64,000 nt of DNA, taken from positions 2,413,669 through 2,477,668 of the forward strand of contig JAVLUZ010000273.1 of the NCBI GenBank assembly GCA_036768485.1, read 5' to 3'. This stretch comes from Mermis nigrescens (Eukaryota; Nematoda; Enoplea; Mermithida; Mermithidae). Below the pieces are notes generated by a model. It was not told the DNA's origin. It did not search any database and saw only the letters and a list, made by a program, of their open reading frames with translations. The position numbers and the translations under genes were made by a program. Shown piece after piece: positions 34,117 through 47,217 of this stretch (position 1 is the first letter of the stretch; the number at the start of each line of letters is the position of its first letter).

Positions 34117-35429
34117 TTAAGCAGTATAATCAAATATTACATTTTGATGCTTATCTAACATTACTAAATTATCAAATTCGGCGTAAACTACTACTTCGAT
34201 ACCTGTATCTGGAATTTTTTCTGCTAAGGAAATTTCAATGCTAGTCGTACCTTCCCTAATTAGATCCCAATAGGCGCCGTCATCTTTGTCGGGAGTGAGA
34301 TCAAATGTAAAAAAGCACTGACCCTCGTTGAACCCTTTTCGAGTTATATTGTTTCCTTTATTGTCCCTAGCAATATACAGCACTTCAAATAATTGATCGA
34401 ACGCTCTAATATACTTCCCTCCCTTAAAATCTAGCTTCAGAGGGTGGGAAGGAAAAGCCGCGCCACTAGAAGTCACTTTAACTTCATTTGTGCTATATGA
34501 TTTTTTAAATTAAATGGCGATACTTCAACGTTACCTCGATACGCGTCTACATCGATGCATCCAAAGATTATGCGTCTAGGGAGCTGTCCGATACATAATG
34601 TGTCAAGTGGGGTCGACTGAGATGTACTGGGAATGTGTAAGTTCATCATCATTACTCTACGAATTGGATACTTTGATGTATTTTTAGTCAGCACTTGCTC
34701 AACAGCGTAATGCACACTGTCTAAGATTTTCGTTTTCCTTACTAGAAATTTCATTTGTTGTGCACTCAGACGAGCATTTATTGGTCCACCTGGGCTTTCT
34801 AAAACAAATGCATCCTGATTTCTATTTAATTCGAGTCTTAAATCGGTATAGTTCAATAAAACTCTGTCTTGCAAAAATAAATCGATATGAAGCGGAGCTG
34901 TTACTTGAATTATTGTTTTATCTTTGAAGTTAGAAACGCGCTGTTTAAAGCCATAATTATCTTCAAAATCCCCTTTATTATCTTGAGTATACAATGCGGA
35001 TTGTAAATGCGAATTTTTCGCATCCCAATCATAGCTTAGTTCGGTCTCTAAGAAAGCTCTGTATGCATATTTATCGCCGCAATCATGTACGAGTTTACCA
35101 TTTAAAAATAACTTGATTGTCTAAAAAATGTTTTACCTATTAAATTCATGGGCGATACAGCTGGTGTGGCAGGAATTTTTTCATCTGCTCCTGCTAGCAT
35201 AACACCTGGAGATAATGAAAGTTGCATGTAAATGTAATCTTTATTTAGTTGCGAAAAATGAGGATCGGGAGGTATGTGAAATTCGTACGGACCTTCATCT
35301 GTTACTGGGTTAGTCACATTGATTTCATCCCAATATCCTCGTTTCACAGCAATCTGGGTAGGAGGAACAGTGAAAAAAATCTAATTCGCTTTTTGTACTA
35401 GCGAGTGAGAGTGAATCGATCAATGACAT
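34117..35429 (-). pseudogene. Polinton major capsid protein (double jelly-roll)
   Basis: About 437 codons from ATG 35429 to stop 34117, the expected size for Polinton capsid proteins. N-terminal STKSELDFF, then GYWDEINVTNPVTDEGPYEF, then SPMNLIGKTFF; middle NFKDKTIIQVTAPLHIDLFL; C-terminal FFTFDLTPDKDDGAYWDLI and VVVYAEFDNLVML. It aligns block by block with the plus-strand copy at 53206. Frameshifts near 35365, 35115 and 34480 break it. A degenerate TATATTTT lies about 25 bp upstream. Confidence 0.88.
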
Positions 35430-35465
35430 TTTCCTTTTTGCTTTTTACTTAAAAATATATCCTGC

Positions 35466-35803
35466 TTAGGTTCTATTATAGACTTTGAACGCTCCCCAAG
35501 ACCACGTCCTTTTGTAATCTGCCTGTTTTAATATATTTGATGCGCCTTCTCTTCCATGCTGTTCGAATAATTGTATGATAGGTCGACCGCGCAGAACATC
35601 AGCTGCTACATGAGCGCCGGAAGCAAGCGCCTGCTTTCCAATGCTAGTCGCCGCCAATTTCATTAATGTTATTGCCATTCGAAAAAGTAAGCAAAAAAGT
35701 TACCCTGATCCGTGCCTCGTTGGTAAGGTGTCCTTTTAAATCCAATTATACTACCATAGCCGACCTGTGAAGCCTGGTCGCTATAGTAGTAGAACTGAAT
35801 ATT
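35466..35803 (-). pseudogene. Polinton small px-like protein
   Basis: Small protein conserved just upstream of the capsid gene in Polintons. Here: QVGYGS, TPYQRGTDQG, FF-MA, then SIGKQALASGAHVAADVLRG and REGASNILKQ. The copy at 52801 has the same blocks. A frameshift at the FF-MA junction separates the two halves near 35680. Probably a virion-associated protein with a hydrophobic middle; exact role unknown to me. Confidence 0.65.
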
Positions 35804-35917
35804 AAAATTTTTGGAAATTAAATTGTTGTCTCATTTCTAAAATTTGTTATTTTTTATGCATGCATTTCTTTATTAGACTTATTTTTGCCCAATTTTTTAA
35901 CGAACTGCGCGTATGTG

Positions 35918-36290
35918 AGTAGTTATATGTGGGACCCTAGAGTGCAACGCTATAACATATGCAATGGTTAAGCATAGGCAATTCTTAAGAATAGACAACG
36001 TAATAACATAGGCTAATGCTATAACATATACAATGGTTAAGGATATACGATGGGATGGAGCCTTGCTCCCTGGGATTAGGGTCAGGGAGCAATGGTTAAG
36101 GATAGACAATGGTTTAAGATAGGCAATGGTTAAGCATAGACTAACGCTATAACATATGAGGACATAGTTGAGGAGTGGAAGGGGAAAACTAGGATTAAAC
36201 CTGAACTAAGTGTAAACTAATTGCGAGTGATATACAATGGTTAAGCATAGACTAACACTGTAACACATGAGGACATAGTTGAGGAGTAGA
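35918..36290. repeat. Terminal CTATAACATA-rich block (mirrored 45570-45941)
   Basis: Repeated GCTATAACATATG, GGTTAAGCATAG and similar motifs. Related motifs occur near both ends of Polinton 1 (430-500, 8040-8105, 8575-8600) and at 60010-60035. Confidence 0.75.
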
Positions 36291-36743
36291 AGGGGTAAAT
36301 TAAGCCTAAGCAAGCTAAGCTAAGCCTATGGGTAAACCAAGACTGAGCTAAACGAAGTGTAAATTAATTGTGAGCGACCCTGAGTAAATTGTCTGACATA
36401 CACACCCATACTAGCGCGCCTGTGCCCTGGGGGTGAGGAGGAGGAGCCCCCCAACACGTCAAGCATATTCCCCCTAAAATGTAGCAGGGGTCCACTTTTT
36501 CTACCCCTGTCACTCAGTCCAAAAAATTGCCTTAAATGTGCCGAAGTATGGCAAAACTAAGCTGAAGGAGTGTGTAGCAGGGGTCCGCTCTTGCTACCCC
36601 TGCCACTCAGTCTTAAATATATCTAAAATGTGCCAAAGTAAGACATAACAAAGCCCAAGGACTGGATGTGAGTGTAAAGTAAGCCTAGCTGCGCTAGGTA
36701 TTAAAGTGGACCTATGCACAAAAGGAGTGTGTATATACAGGTT

Positions 36744-36845
36744 TGACTTCCCGGTCCTTCGTCACTTACCGGTCCTTCGAATTCCCGGTCCTTCGTCACT
36801 TCCCGGCCCTTTGAATTCCAGGTCCTTTGACTTCCCGGTCCTTGC
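36744..36845. repeat. CCGGTCCTTCG short tandem repeats (mirrored 45014-45117)
   Basis: About six units of TTCCCGGTCCTTCG type with GAATTC or GACTTC spacers, in both arms. Confidence 0.85.
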
Positions 36846-38344
36846 TTGAGCCGGAGAAAACTATACCATTATGTATAAAAGATAGGACGACTTTTTTCAC
36901 ACAATTCGAGAATTTTAGTACATTTAAGCGTATAACTTTCGATCAGCTGGTATTTGTTAAAAAAATAAATACAATAAATGATCACAATTCATTCAGCTTG
37001 CTTAACAAATAGTCCATCTTTTATGTTATAACATGCTTACAGCGTGACTGTCGGTCAAAGTTGATGAACCTGCTCATCATTGAATAACTCATTTCATTGA
37101 AGTGAGGTTTTTGAGATGAATTCAAGAACCACTGAACGGATTTTGATGATATAAAGTCTTTTAGATATACAATCTTGGAATGAAACTATTTTGCCAAAAA
37201 AGTAAAGCTAGCCTATGTCTACAGTATGCTAGACTCGAAAAAGTGCTCAAACTTTGCTTAGTCACTACAGGTTAAGTTTCATATATTGGAAAATAGCAAA
37301 ATAGTTAGATATTTTAGTGCTCTAAATTTAACTCTGTCTTTGTTTTTCGCGTTTCTGCATAGTTCGTCCTGCAATTTCAATTGAATTTTTTCCAATATGG
37401 CTGCACCCATAAGGTGTGCATTTTACTCGCGCTATTTTTTCATATTTTTTAATGTTTGAGCACATTTTAGAAAAACCCCCCAAAAAAGCTCATTCGAATG
37501 ATAGCCTATTTGTCTGATTTACTAAAGAATTCCAGTTTTTCAATATGGCCGGCAGAAAGGCTGTCATACTGTAGCTTTTGATGTTTTCAGCTATTATTAT
37601 GTGAGTTTTTGACATATTTCAAAAAATTCATTCAGTAAGTAGCTAGAAAATTTAATGTTCTCAACGAGCTATGTCTCATGTTCTGAATCCTTCTCGTTCG
37701 TTTAGGAAAGTTCAAATACCTCAAAATTATTCATTGTATTGTGAAAATGCCGTGCATTGCAAATAATGGACCAATTGAGCTAAAATCTTGGTTTTGGATT
37801 GAATCAAACATATGCTGTAGAAATTGTCGATTATGGGTCATGGTCGAGAAAATCTAGTAGTTTTAATGTTTTTCGCTATTTTTACATCAAAATACACTGG
37901 TTTTGGCTCAAATAACTCAATGGTAGGTTCTGCATGTGTCTTGCAAAGGAGATCAACATCAACTTATATACCTACTGTAAAACTGAATACATGAGGAAGA
38001 ATAGCTCAAACTGATTCAGAATTTAACATACTGATCATACACCTTTAACAAAGTGTGTACTATTTGTAGAGCTGAGCACAAAGCAACTCACACTATTATG
38101 ATTAGTTAGGTCTCCGAGGCTATTCTTCTATGCTGAGGAGTTTAACAACACCTTTCATTTCAATACAATTAATACCTTAGAAACATAATTAAGATGTATT
38201 ATAAACTTTACTTGGTTCAAGCACTTCCTTTTTATTTGTGTAAGTTTAAGTAAAGTGTGCACTTAATTTAATAACATGTGAGCATTGAAAATGGCTCATA
38301 GGTTTTAGAACAAATATAAAGAAAGTGTAGGCAAATTGAGCAGT

Positions 38345-38695
38345 TTAGAAAAACGTGTGCAGAGTTTGGAAAAAAGTGTGCAGAGTTCGGAAAAAGTATG
38401 CAGAGTTTGGATAAAAGTGCGCAGACTTTAGAAAAAAGTGTGCAGAGTTTAGAAAAAAGTGGGCTGAGTTTGGAAAAAAGTGTGCAGAGTTTCGAAAAAA
38501 GTATGCAGAGTTTCGGAAAAAGTGCGCAGAGTTTAGAAAAAAGTGTGCAGAGTTTGGAACATTTTTCACACGTTATAACATGGGAAGTGTGCAGAGTTTC
38601 GAAAAAAGTGTGCAGAGTTTCGAAAAAAGTCTGCAGAGTTTCGAGAAAAGTGTGCAGAGTTTCGGAAAAAGTGTGCAGAGTTTGGAAAAGTACCG
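38345..38695. repeat. Minisatellite GTGTGCAGAGTTTGGAAAAAA (mirrored 43309-43690)
   Basis: About 16 units of roughly 21 bp. A TTATAACATGGGAAGT motif splits the array (38573-38589). Translated frames over it are repeat artefacts. Confidence 0.93.
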
Positions 38696-39227
38696 AGAAT
38701 ATTAAAACATATTTTGAGGTTATTCAAAATGTCATTATCATTCAGCCGACTATAGTACAATAGAGACATGTAGTTTAAGTGGGTGGGACTGAGTTCAGCA
38801 CTTATACAGGGCTAAGACCGACAGACGAGAATGATTTGGTCAAAAAGACTTTTTGCTTTGACATAGTTTTTAAATAGATTATGCGGGTATATTAGACTTA
38901 ACAATTTGATGCGTAGGCATGTCTTCAAGATAGAAACACAAGAATAAGCATTTAGTGTGGCCTACTTGGGTAGTGTGGCTGTAAAGTAATTTATCAGTCA
39001 GCCAATTTTCATAGAGATAGGTATTGTTTGCATATATACTTGCTACATAACAGTCCAGGCTGTTTGTTGGCTATAATATTCATTATTGCAACCCTTCATA
39101 CATGTAGGAAAACATTGCATTTTCATGGACTAGAGACATAAAGATTACAACACTGTTAGGTAGTCTTAAACAATATACTATGTACAGTAGGCAAAGTCTG
39201 CTGAATTTATAAGAATGCTTGTAAAGT

Positions 39228-39560
39228 TTAGAACATTTTTGTAAAGTTTAGAACATTTTTGTAAAGTTTGGAACATTTTTTGTAAAGTTTGGAACATTTT
39301 CTGTAAAGTTTGGAACATTCTTGTAAAGTTTGGAACATTTTTGTAAAGTTTGGAATATTTTTGAAAAGTTCGGAACATTTTTTGTAAAGTTTGGAACACA
39401 TTTTACACGTTATAACATAGGAAGTTTGTAAAGTTTCGAACATTTTTTGTAAAGTTTGAAATATTTTTGTAAAGTATGGAACATTTTTGTAAAATTTGGA
39501 ACATTTTTTGTAAAGTTTGGAACATTTTTGTAATGTTTGGAACAAAGCTTGTAAAATTTG
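39228..39560. repeat. Minisatellite GTAAAGTTTGGAACATTTTT (mirrored 42375-42775)
   Basis: About 16 units of 20-21 bp, split by CACGTTATAACATAGGAAGT at 39406-39425. The unit differs by about one base from the Polinton 1 array at 3331. Confidence 0.93.
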
Positions 39561-40028
39561 GAACAAAACTCGTAAAAGTCAGAAGAAAGTCATATAAATG
39601 GTCAAATATCCGAATTCAGCCACAATTAAAGGGGTATATTGCATCCAAAAACCTTGTTTTTATTGCCTAAGTTAATAAGGCAAGTAAAGCATAATGTGTA
39701 CACGCTGGTAAGCATCTGTACAGAAATTTGTATTTGTGACACTGTGTTATCTGTCTTATTGTTAGGTGTAAGCATGCTATTGCACAGAGTGCTTGAAATG
39801 TTGCTTGTTAATTGATAAAGAGCTAGTAGCCTAAGCACACAGAAATTTGGCAGAAAAACTCATATTGTATACACAATACTATTTAAATTCCAAACTTTAT
39901 TGGGAAAATGTGTGTTAAGCTCACTTGCATTGCTACATTAATTGAGAAATTTAGCCACAAGACAAAAATTCAGGCTGCATGCTTTTGTCTATATTGTAAA
40001 ATTATCATCTCAGTACTGCAAATCCTGA

Positions 40029-40352
40029 TATTTGGTAAAATGGTAAAATCCCGTAGCAAGAAGTTACTTGATTCACCTCTGCTGTAGGTGCGGGTGCCTA
40101 TTTTTCCCGATACACAGCCCTAGGCCAGCGTGTCTGATTAGACCGAATCTGGGTCACGGGGCCAGTGTGACTGCACAGAACGCTGTTACCATCCGCCACA
40201 CAAGTGCAGCTTCCCATTTATCGACCCCGGAGGGATGAAAGGCTGGGTTGGCCTGCCGAAAAGAACTGCGTCAACGTGGATTCGAACCTAGAACCTTGCG
40301 ATTCGTAGGTTTAACTGTTAACCACTCGGCGTCTCTCCGACAATGCTTTTGT
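40029..40352 (-). mobile_element. tRNA-derived SINE, only in left arm of foldback
   Basis: Minus-strand tRNA-like head: A-box GCCGAGTGGTTAAC and B-box GGTTCGAATCC near 40280-40335. The right arm lacks it (41930-41940 is the empty site). ATATTTG flanks both sides. The extra ATGCTTTTGTCTAT next to the head repeats sequence found 360 bp away, so the insertion is not clean. Confidence 0.75.
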
Positions 40353-40639
40353 CTATATTTGAGACCATCAATTTAGAGTTTTGTCTATACAAAAGCTAAT
40401 TTGCGCAGAAAAGTGCTATTCTATTAATCCAATTCTGGCATCCTTTAAAGCTTATTTCAACTTCATTTAATAGGTAAAAGCAGAAATGTACTACTTGGTG
40501 TCGCTGAAATCATCTAAGAGTGTTAGACCCTGAGGAAGGGGGATCCCCTCCCCTATAGGAACCTGTGGTTCTCCAGTTGCAGAAGGAGAGGGGAGTAGAG
40601 ATGTGCTGGGCCGCCTTTTTATCCGGGGTCACAGGGACA

Positions 40640-41640
40640 TAATAATTACCAAGGTATATCATACAGTATATGTGTACTGACTTAAAATGCAACAAATAAC
40701 AAAATACTGTTTCTCAATCATTGACTCATTTGGCACACGTAGCTGGTTTGTGTATTTTTATTGTCATTAATTGTACTGATGTACTAGGTGATTATCATAC
40801 TGTAACTCAATAGGAAACTTGAATGGGGCAAGTGGCTGTCATTCTGTCATTTGTAGAGCACTAAACCGTCCATATAAACATAATTCAAGCATGCAGTGGC
40901 TGGGGCATATTATAGTAAGTGAGCTATGTAAGTATTACTTCAAGATTGAACTAATCTGGAAATCTTAGGATTCTAAAAAATAATGACACAGTATTGCCCA
41001 CATTCTATTCTTTGCTTGACTATTCATAATTTAGGAACCACTTATTTAGATAAGAAATCTCATTTTCGGCAAAATCAACAGAAAAAGGGTAATTGGCCAG
41101 AAATGAGCTGCTTTGGCAGTAGTATCCTAGCTCAACCCTTCTTGGCACACATTTCAAGGATGTCCATCCTGACTCACACAAAGTGCCGTACCTTAAGACC
41201 AATACACAAGGCTTACATTTGGGAAGACATTTGCCAGCAACCTACAGCATGGTGAAGAGCATATAGGCATCAAACACTACATGCAACATTATTGAAGCAA
41301 AAAGAGAAAGTCATTTGCCTAGAACATTATCAATATTAAAATAACATAAAAGCTATAATTAACATAAGTGAGCTACATCGATCCTATTATCTGCTGCAAA
41401 GCACCCAGCATATACAACTATTTGTTATGCCCTAAAGTATGCATTGATAGTTAATACAGTATGTCCTCGAACATCTTTGTCCATTCAGCCAAATGTGATG
41501 CAAATGCTTTCAAAAATACATCAAATTGGTTTAATCTAATCATAGATACAACAAACCACAACTATATTACCAATCTAGCTTACTTTTTTTGTAAATATGT
41601 TGCAAAATTTGATCAAAAGATCATATTATTTTTGTCAATT
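40640..41640. other. Loop of foldback element
   Basis: Unique AT-rich sequence with no supported gene. At its right edge TTTTTTACAG precedes a short frame in the mirrored segment (KKAAQHISTPLSFC), which resembles an acceptor plus exon, but no family is recognised. Confidence 0.5.
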
Positions 41641-44600
41641 TTTTACAGGCCCCGGCTAAAAAGGCGGCCCAGCACATCTCTACTCCCCTCTCCTTCTGCA
41701 CCTGGAGAACCACAGGTTCCTATAGGGGAGGGAAATCCCCCTTCCTCAGGGTCTAACACTCTTAGATGATTTCAGCGACACCAAGTAGTACATTTCTGCT
41801 TTTACCTATAAAATGAAGTTGAAATAAGCTTTAAACGATGCCAGAATTGGATTAATAGAATAGCACTTTTCTGCGCAAATTAGCTTTTGTATAGACAAAA
41901 CTCTAAATTGTTGGTCTCAAATATCAGGATTTGCATTACTGAGATGATAATTTTACAATATAGGCAAAAGCATGCAGCCTGAATTTTTGTCTTGTGGCTA
42001 AATTTCTCAATTAATGTAGCAATGCAAAGGAGCTTAACACACTTTCCCAATAAAGTGTGGAATTTAAATAGTATTGTGTATACAATATGAGTTTTTCTGC
42101 CAAATTTCTGTGTGCTTAGGCTACTAGCTCTTTATCAATTAACAAGCAACATTTCAAGCACTCTGTGCAATAGCATGCTTACACCTAACAATAAGACAGA
42201 TAACACAGTGTCACAAATACAAATTTCTGTACAGATGCTTACCAGCGTGTACACATTATGCTTTACTTGCCTTATTAACTTAGGCAACAAAAACAAGGTT
42301 TTTGGATGCAATATACCCCTTTAACTGTGGCTGAATTCGGATATTTGACCATTTATATAACTTTCTTCTGACTTTTACGAGTTTTGTTCCAAATTTTACA
42401 AGCTTTGTTCCAAACATTACAAAAATGTTCCAAACTTTACAAAAAATGTTATAAATTTTACAAAAATGTTCCAAATTTTACAAAAATGTTCCAAACTTTA
42501 CAAAAATGTTCCAAACTTTACAAAAATATTCCAAACTTTACAAAAAATGTTCGAAACTTTACAAACTTCCTATGTTATAACGTGTAAAATGTGTTCCAAA
42601 CTTTACAAAAAATGTTCCGAACTTTACAAAAATATTCCAAACTTTACAAAAATGTTCCAAACTTTACAAAAATGTTCCAAACTTTACAGAAAATGTTCCA
42701 AACTTTACAAAAAATGTTCCAAACTTTACAAAAATTTTCTAAACTTTACAAAAATGTTCTAAACTTTACAAGCACTCTTATAAATTCAGCAGACTTTGCC
42801 TACTGTACATAGTATATTGTTTAAGACTACCTAACAGTATTGTAATCTTTATGTCTCTAGTCCATGAAAATGCAATGTTTTCCTACATGTATGAAGGGTT
42901 GCAATAATGAATATTATAGCCAACAAACAGCCTGGACTGTTATGTAGCAAGTATATATGCAAATAATACCTATCTCTATGAAAATTGGCTGACTGATAAA
43001 TTACTTTACAGCCACACTACCCAAGTAGGCCACACTAAATGCTTATTCTTGTGTTTCTATCTTGAAGACATGCCTACGGCATCAAATTGTTAAGTCTAAT
43101 ATACCTGCATAATCTATTTAAAACTATGTCAAAGCAAAAAGTCTTTTTGACCAAATCATTCTCGTCTGTCGGACTTAGCCGTGTATAAGTGCTGAACTCA
43201 GTCCCACCCACTTAAACTACATGTCTCTATTATACTATAGTTGGCTGAATGATAATGACATTTTGAATAACCCCAAAATATGTTTTAATATTCTCGGTAC
43301 TTTTCCAAACTCTGCACACTTTTTCCGAAACTCTGCACACTTTTTTCCAAACTCTGCGCACTTTTTTCGAAGCTCTGCACACTTTTCTCGAAACTCTGCA
43401 GACTTTTTTCGAAACTCTGCACACTTTTTTCGAAACTCTGCACACTTCCCATGTTATAACGTGTGAAAAATGTTCCAAACTCTGCACACTTTTTTCTAAA
43501 CTCTGCGCACTTTTTCCGAAACTCTATACTTTTTTCGAAACTCTGCACACTTTTTTCCAAGCTCTGCACACTTTTTTCTAAACTCTGCACACTTTTTTCC
43601 AAAGTCTGCGCACTTTTATCCAAACTCTGCACACTTTTTCCGAACTCTGCACACTTTTTTCCAAACTCTGCACACTTTTTTCTAAACTGCTCAATTTGCC
43701 TACACTTTCTTTCTATTTGTTCTAAAACCTATGAGCCATTTTCAATGCTCACATGTTATTGAATTAAGTGCACACTTTACTTAAACTTACACAAATAAAA
43801 AGGAAGTGCTTGAACCAAGTAAAGTTTATAATACATCTTAATTATGTTTCTGAGGCATTAATTGTATTGAAATGAAAGGTGTTGTTAAACTCCTCAGCAT
43901 AGAAGAATAGCCTCGGAGACCTAACTAATCATAATAGTGTGAGTTGCTTTGTGCTAAGCTATACAAATAGTACACACTTTGTTAAAGGTGTATGATCAGT
44001 ATGTTAAATTCTGAATCAGTTTGAGCTATTCTTCCTTATGTATTCAGTTTTACAGTAGGTATATAAGTTGATGTTGATCTCCTTTGCAAGACACATGCAG
44101 AACCTACCATTGAGTTATTTGAGCCAAAACCTGTGTATTTTGATGTAAAAATAGCGAAAAACAGTAAAACTACTAGATTTTCTCGACCATGACCCATAAT
44201 CAACAATCTCTACAGCATATGTTTGATTCTATCCAAAACCAAGATTTTAGCTCAATTCATCCTATATTTGCAATGCACGGCATTTTTACAATACAATGAA
44301 TAATTTTGAGGTATTTGAACTTTCCTAAACGAACGAGAAGGATTCAGAACATGTGACATAGCTCGTAAAGAACATTAAATTTTCTAGCTACTTACTGAAT
44401 GAATTTTTTGAAATATGTCAAAAACTCACATAATAATAGCTGAAAACATCAAAAGCTACAGTATGACAGCCTTTCTGGCGGCCATATTGAAAAATTGAAA
44501 TTCTTTAGTAAATCAGACAAATAGGTTATCATTCGAATGAGCTTTTTTTGGGGGGTATTTTGCTATTTTCCAAAATATGAAACTTAACCTGCAGTGACTA

Positions 44601-45947
44601 AGCAAAGTTTGAGCACTTTTTCGAGTCTAGCATACTGTAGACATAGGCTAGCTTTACTTTTTTGGCAAAAAGGTTTCATTCCAAGATTGTATATCTAAAA
44701 GACTTTATTTCATCAAAATCCGTTCAGTGGTTCTTGAATTCATCTCAAAAACCTCACTTCAATGAAATGAGTAATTCAATGATGAGCAGGTTCATCAACT
44801 TTGACCGACAGTCACGCTGTAAGCATATTATAACATAAAAGATGGACTATTTTTTAAGCAAGCTGAATGAATTGTGATCATTTATTGTATTTATTTTATT
44901 AACAAATACCAGCTGATCGAAAGTTATACGCTTAAATGTACTAAAATTCTCAAATTGTGTGAAAAAAGTCGTCCTATCTTTTCTACATAATGGTATAGTT
45001 ATCTCCGGCTCAAGCAAGGACCGGGAAGTCAAAGGACCTGGAATTCAAAGGGCCAGGAAGTGACGAAGGACCGGGAATTCGAATAACCGGTAAGTGACGA
45101 AGGACCGGGAAGTCAAACCTGTATATACACACTCCTTTTGTGCATAGGTCCACTTTAATACCTAGCGCAGCTAGGCTTACTTTACACTCACATCCAGTCC
45201 TTGGGCTTAGTTTTGTCTTACTTTGGCACATTTTAGATATATTTAAGACTGAGTGGCAGGGGTAGCAAGAGCGGACCCCTGCTACACACTCCTTCAGCTT
45301 AGTTTTGCCATACTTTGGCACATTTAAGGCAATTTTTTGGACTGAGTGACAGGGGTAGAAAAAGTGGACCCCTGCTACATTTTAGGGCGAATATGCTTGA
45401 CGTGTTGGGGGGCTCCCCCTCCTCACCCCCAGGGCACAGGCGCGCTAGTATGGGTTTGTATGTCAGACAATTTACTAAGGGTCGCTCACAATTAATTTAC
45501 ACATCGTTTAGCTCAGTCTTGGTTTACTCACAGGCTTAGCTTAGCTTGCTTAGGCTTAATTTACCCCTTCCACTCCTCAACTATGTCCTCATGTGTTACA
45601 GTGTTAGTCTATGCTTAACCATTGTATATCACTCGCAATTAGTTTACACTTAGTTCAGGTTTAATCCTAGTTTACCCTTTCCACTCCTCAACTATGTCCT
45701 CATATGTTATAGCGTTAGTCTATGCTTAACCATTGCCTATCTTAAACCATTGTCTATCCTTAACCATTGCTCCCTGACCCTTATCCCAGGGAGCAAGGCT
45801 CCACCCCATCGTCTATCCTTAACCATTGTATATGTTATAGCATTAGCCTATTTTATAACGTTGTCTATTCTTAAGAATTGCCTATGCTTCACCATTGCCT
45901 ATGTTATAGCGTTGCAGTCTAGGGTCCCACGTATAACTACTTATGTG

Positions 45948-46715
45948 GTCTTTTTTTAAGCGCTGGTGGCGTAAGCGCCACATGATTGTCAAACTTTCCA
46001 CCACTAGATCTATAGTCTGTTTCACATGATTCAACTCTATATATAAAATTTAGAGAAGCGCAACCAAGTGCGACGTAACGCACTTTACTTTTTAATATAG
46101 TGTAAACTTTATACCTCCAGCTCTCACTTTGTATTGAGTTTAAAGAATCACATCCAAGCGCGATGTGCAACTCTTTGTGTACTTTATTTTTAGAATACTT
46201 TGCAAGTCAGTGTCACAACCGGATAAGCTGGTAATTGAAGGAATGTAAAAACGGATTCTTTAATCTACCACCAGAGTGCAAGCTTTAAACTGCTGTAAAT
46301 CATTCTGTATTGACTTTAAACAAACACGATTAAATTCTACTTTTAGCCCTTAAAAACTAGATGTCCGGCTTTTATAATTAAATTCATCTATTCGCTTGTG
46401 AAATTTAGACCACGTTTTCTTTTTCTAAAAATCCAGTTCCACTTTATTGAGAGCTTAGATGCCCACACGCAAAGTCATTTACTTTTTGTTAGAAGCAAAA
46501 TGACCAGGAAGTAAAGAGTTCGTTTCAAAAAATATTGTTTACCTAATGCGTCAGCAGAAGGGTCTTCAGATTTTTTGGACAAAGGCTAACGAAGCTTAAA
46601 ACTAAAAACCTGATTTTTAATATCACATGCTTTTAAACAGCCTCGGTTTATTACGAGCTGTGACAACTTTGTTGGCAAGTATTTCGGCTGCAAAGGACAT
46701 TGATTAGTTAATAAT
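45948..46715. other. No feature seen
   Basis: AT-rich unique sequence; it does not continue the Polinton 2 gene block. Confidence 0.45.
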
Positions 46716-46716
46716 A

Positions 46717-46721
46717 ATGAT

Positions 46722-46788
<67 letters not shown>

Positions 46789-46864
46789 TATTATTATTAT
46801 TATTATTGATAATCATTATTATTACAATTATAATTACAATTATAATTACAATTATTATTATTAT

Positions 46865-46930
<66 letters not shown>

Positions 46931-46935
46931 GATTA

Positions 46936-46978
<43 letters not shown>

Positions 46979-47043
46979 TATTATTATTAATATTAATATT
47001 TTTATCATTATTATTACTATTATTATTATTATCATTATCATCA

Positions 47044-47087
<44 letters not shown>

Positions 47088-47105
47088 ATTATTATTAATA
47101 TTTTT

Positions 47106-47198
<93 letters not shown>

Positions 47199-47217
47199 AT
47201 TATTATTATTATTGCAA
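46717..47217. repeat. AAT/ATT trinucleotide microsatellite, about 500 bp
   Basis: AAT units switch to ATT units and back several times, so the tract is itself partly palindromic. All long frames over it are artefacts (poly-Asn, poly-Ile). Confidence 0.97.

Larger units (their letters stand above)
31705..35815 (-). mobile_element. Polinton element 2 remnant (structural genes)
   Basis: Minus-strand order: px-like, major capsid protein, protease, penton, TBP-like. The same first four genes occur in the same order at 52801-55330. A family A MITE separates protease and penton. The foldback element sits immediately beyond its 5' side. Termini are not identified. Confidence 0.85.
35918..45941. mobile_element. 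10-kb foldback, Polinton-like non-autonomous element
   Basis: Ends AGTAGTTATATGTGGGACCC and its complement ending TATAACTACT. Perfect 6-bp duplication TATGTG at 35912-35917 and 45942-45947. AG...CT ends plus 6-bp duplication are Polinton hallmarks. Apart from a loop of about 1 kb (40640-41640) the whole element is two inverted arms full of minisatellites. I find no Polinton gene in it. It shares terminal CTATAACATA motifs and the 21-bp minisatellite with Polinton 1, which links the families. Confidence 0.88.

Noticed and set aside
38345..39566. Repeated-peptide frames (NSAHFF, KLYKNVPNFT and similar)
   Set aside because: They follow the 21-bp minisatellite, which is a multiple of three; the mirrored arm repeats them and no start, promoter or non-repeat domain supports a protein.
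40270..40345. Possible tRNA gene on the minus strand
   Set aside because: A- and B-boxes are present, but the sequence continues into a SINE body and is an insertion in one arm; acceptor-stem pairing was not convincing.
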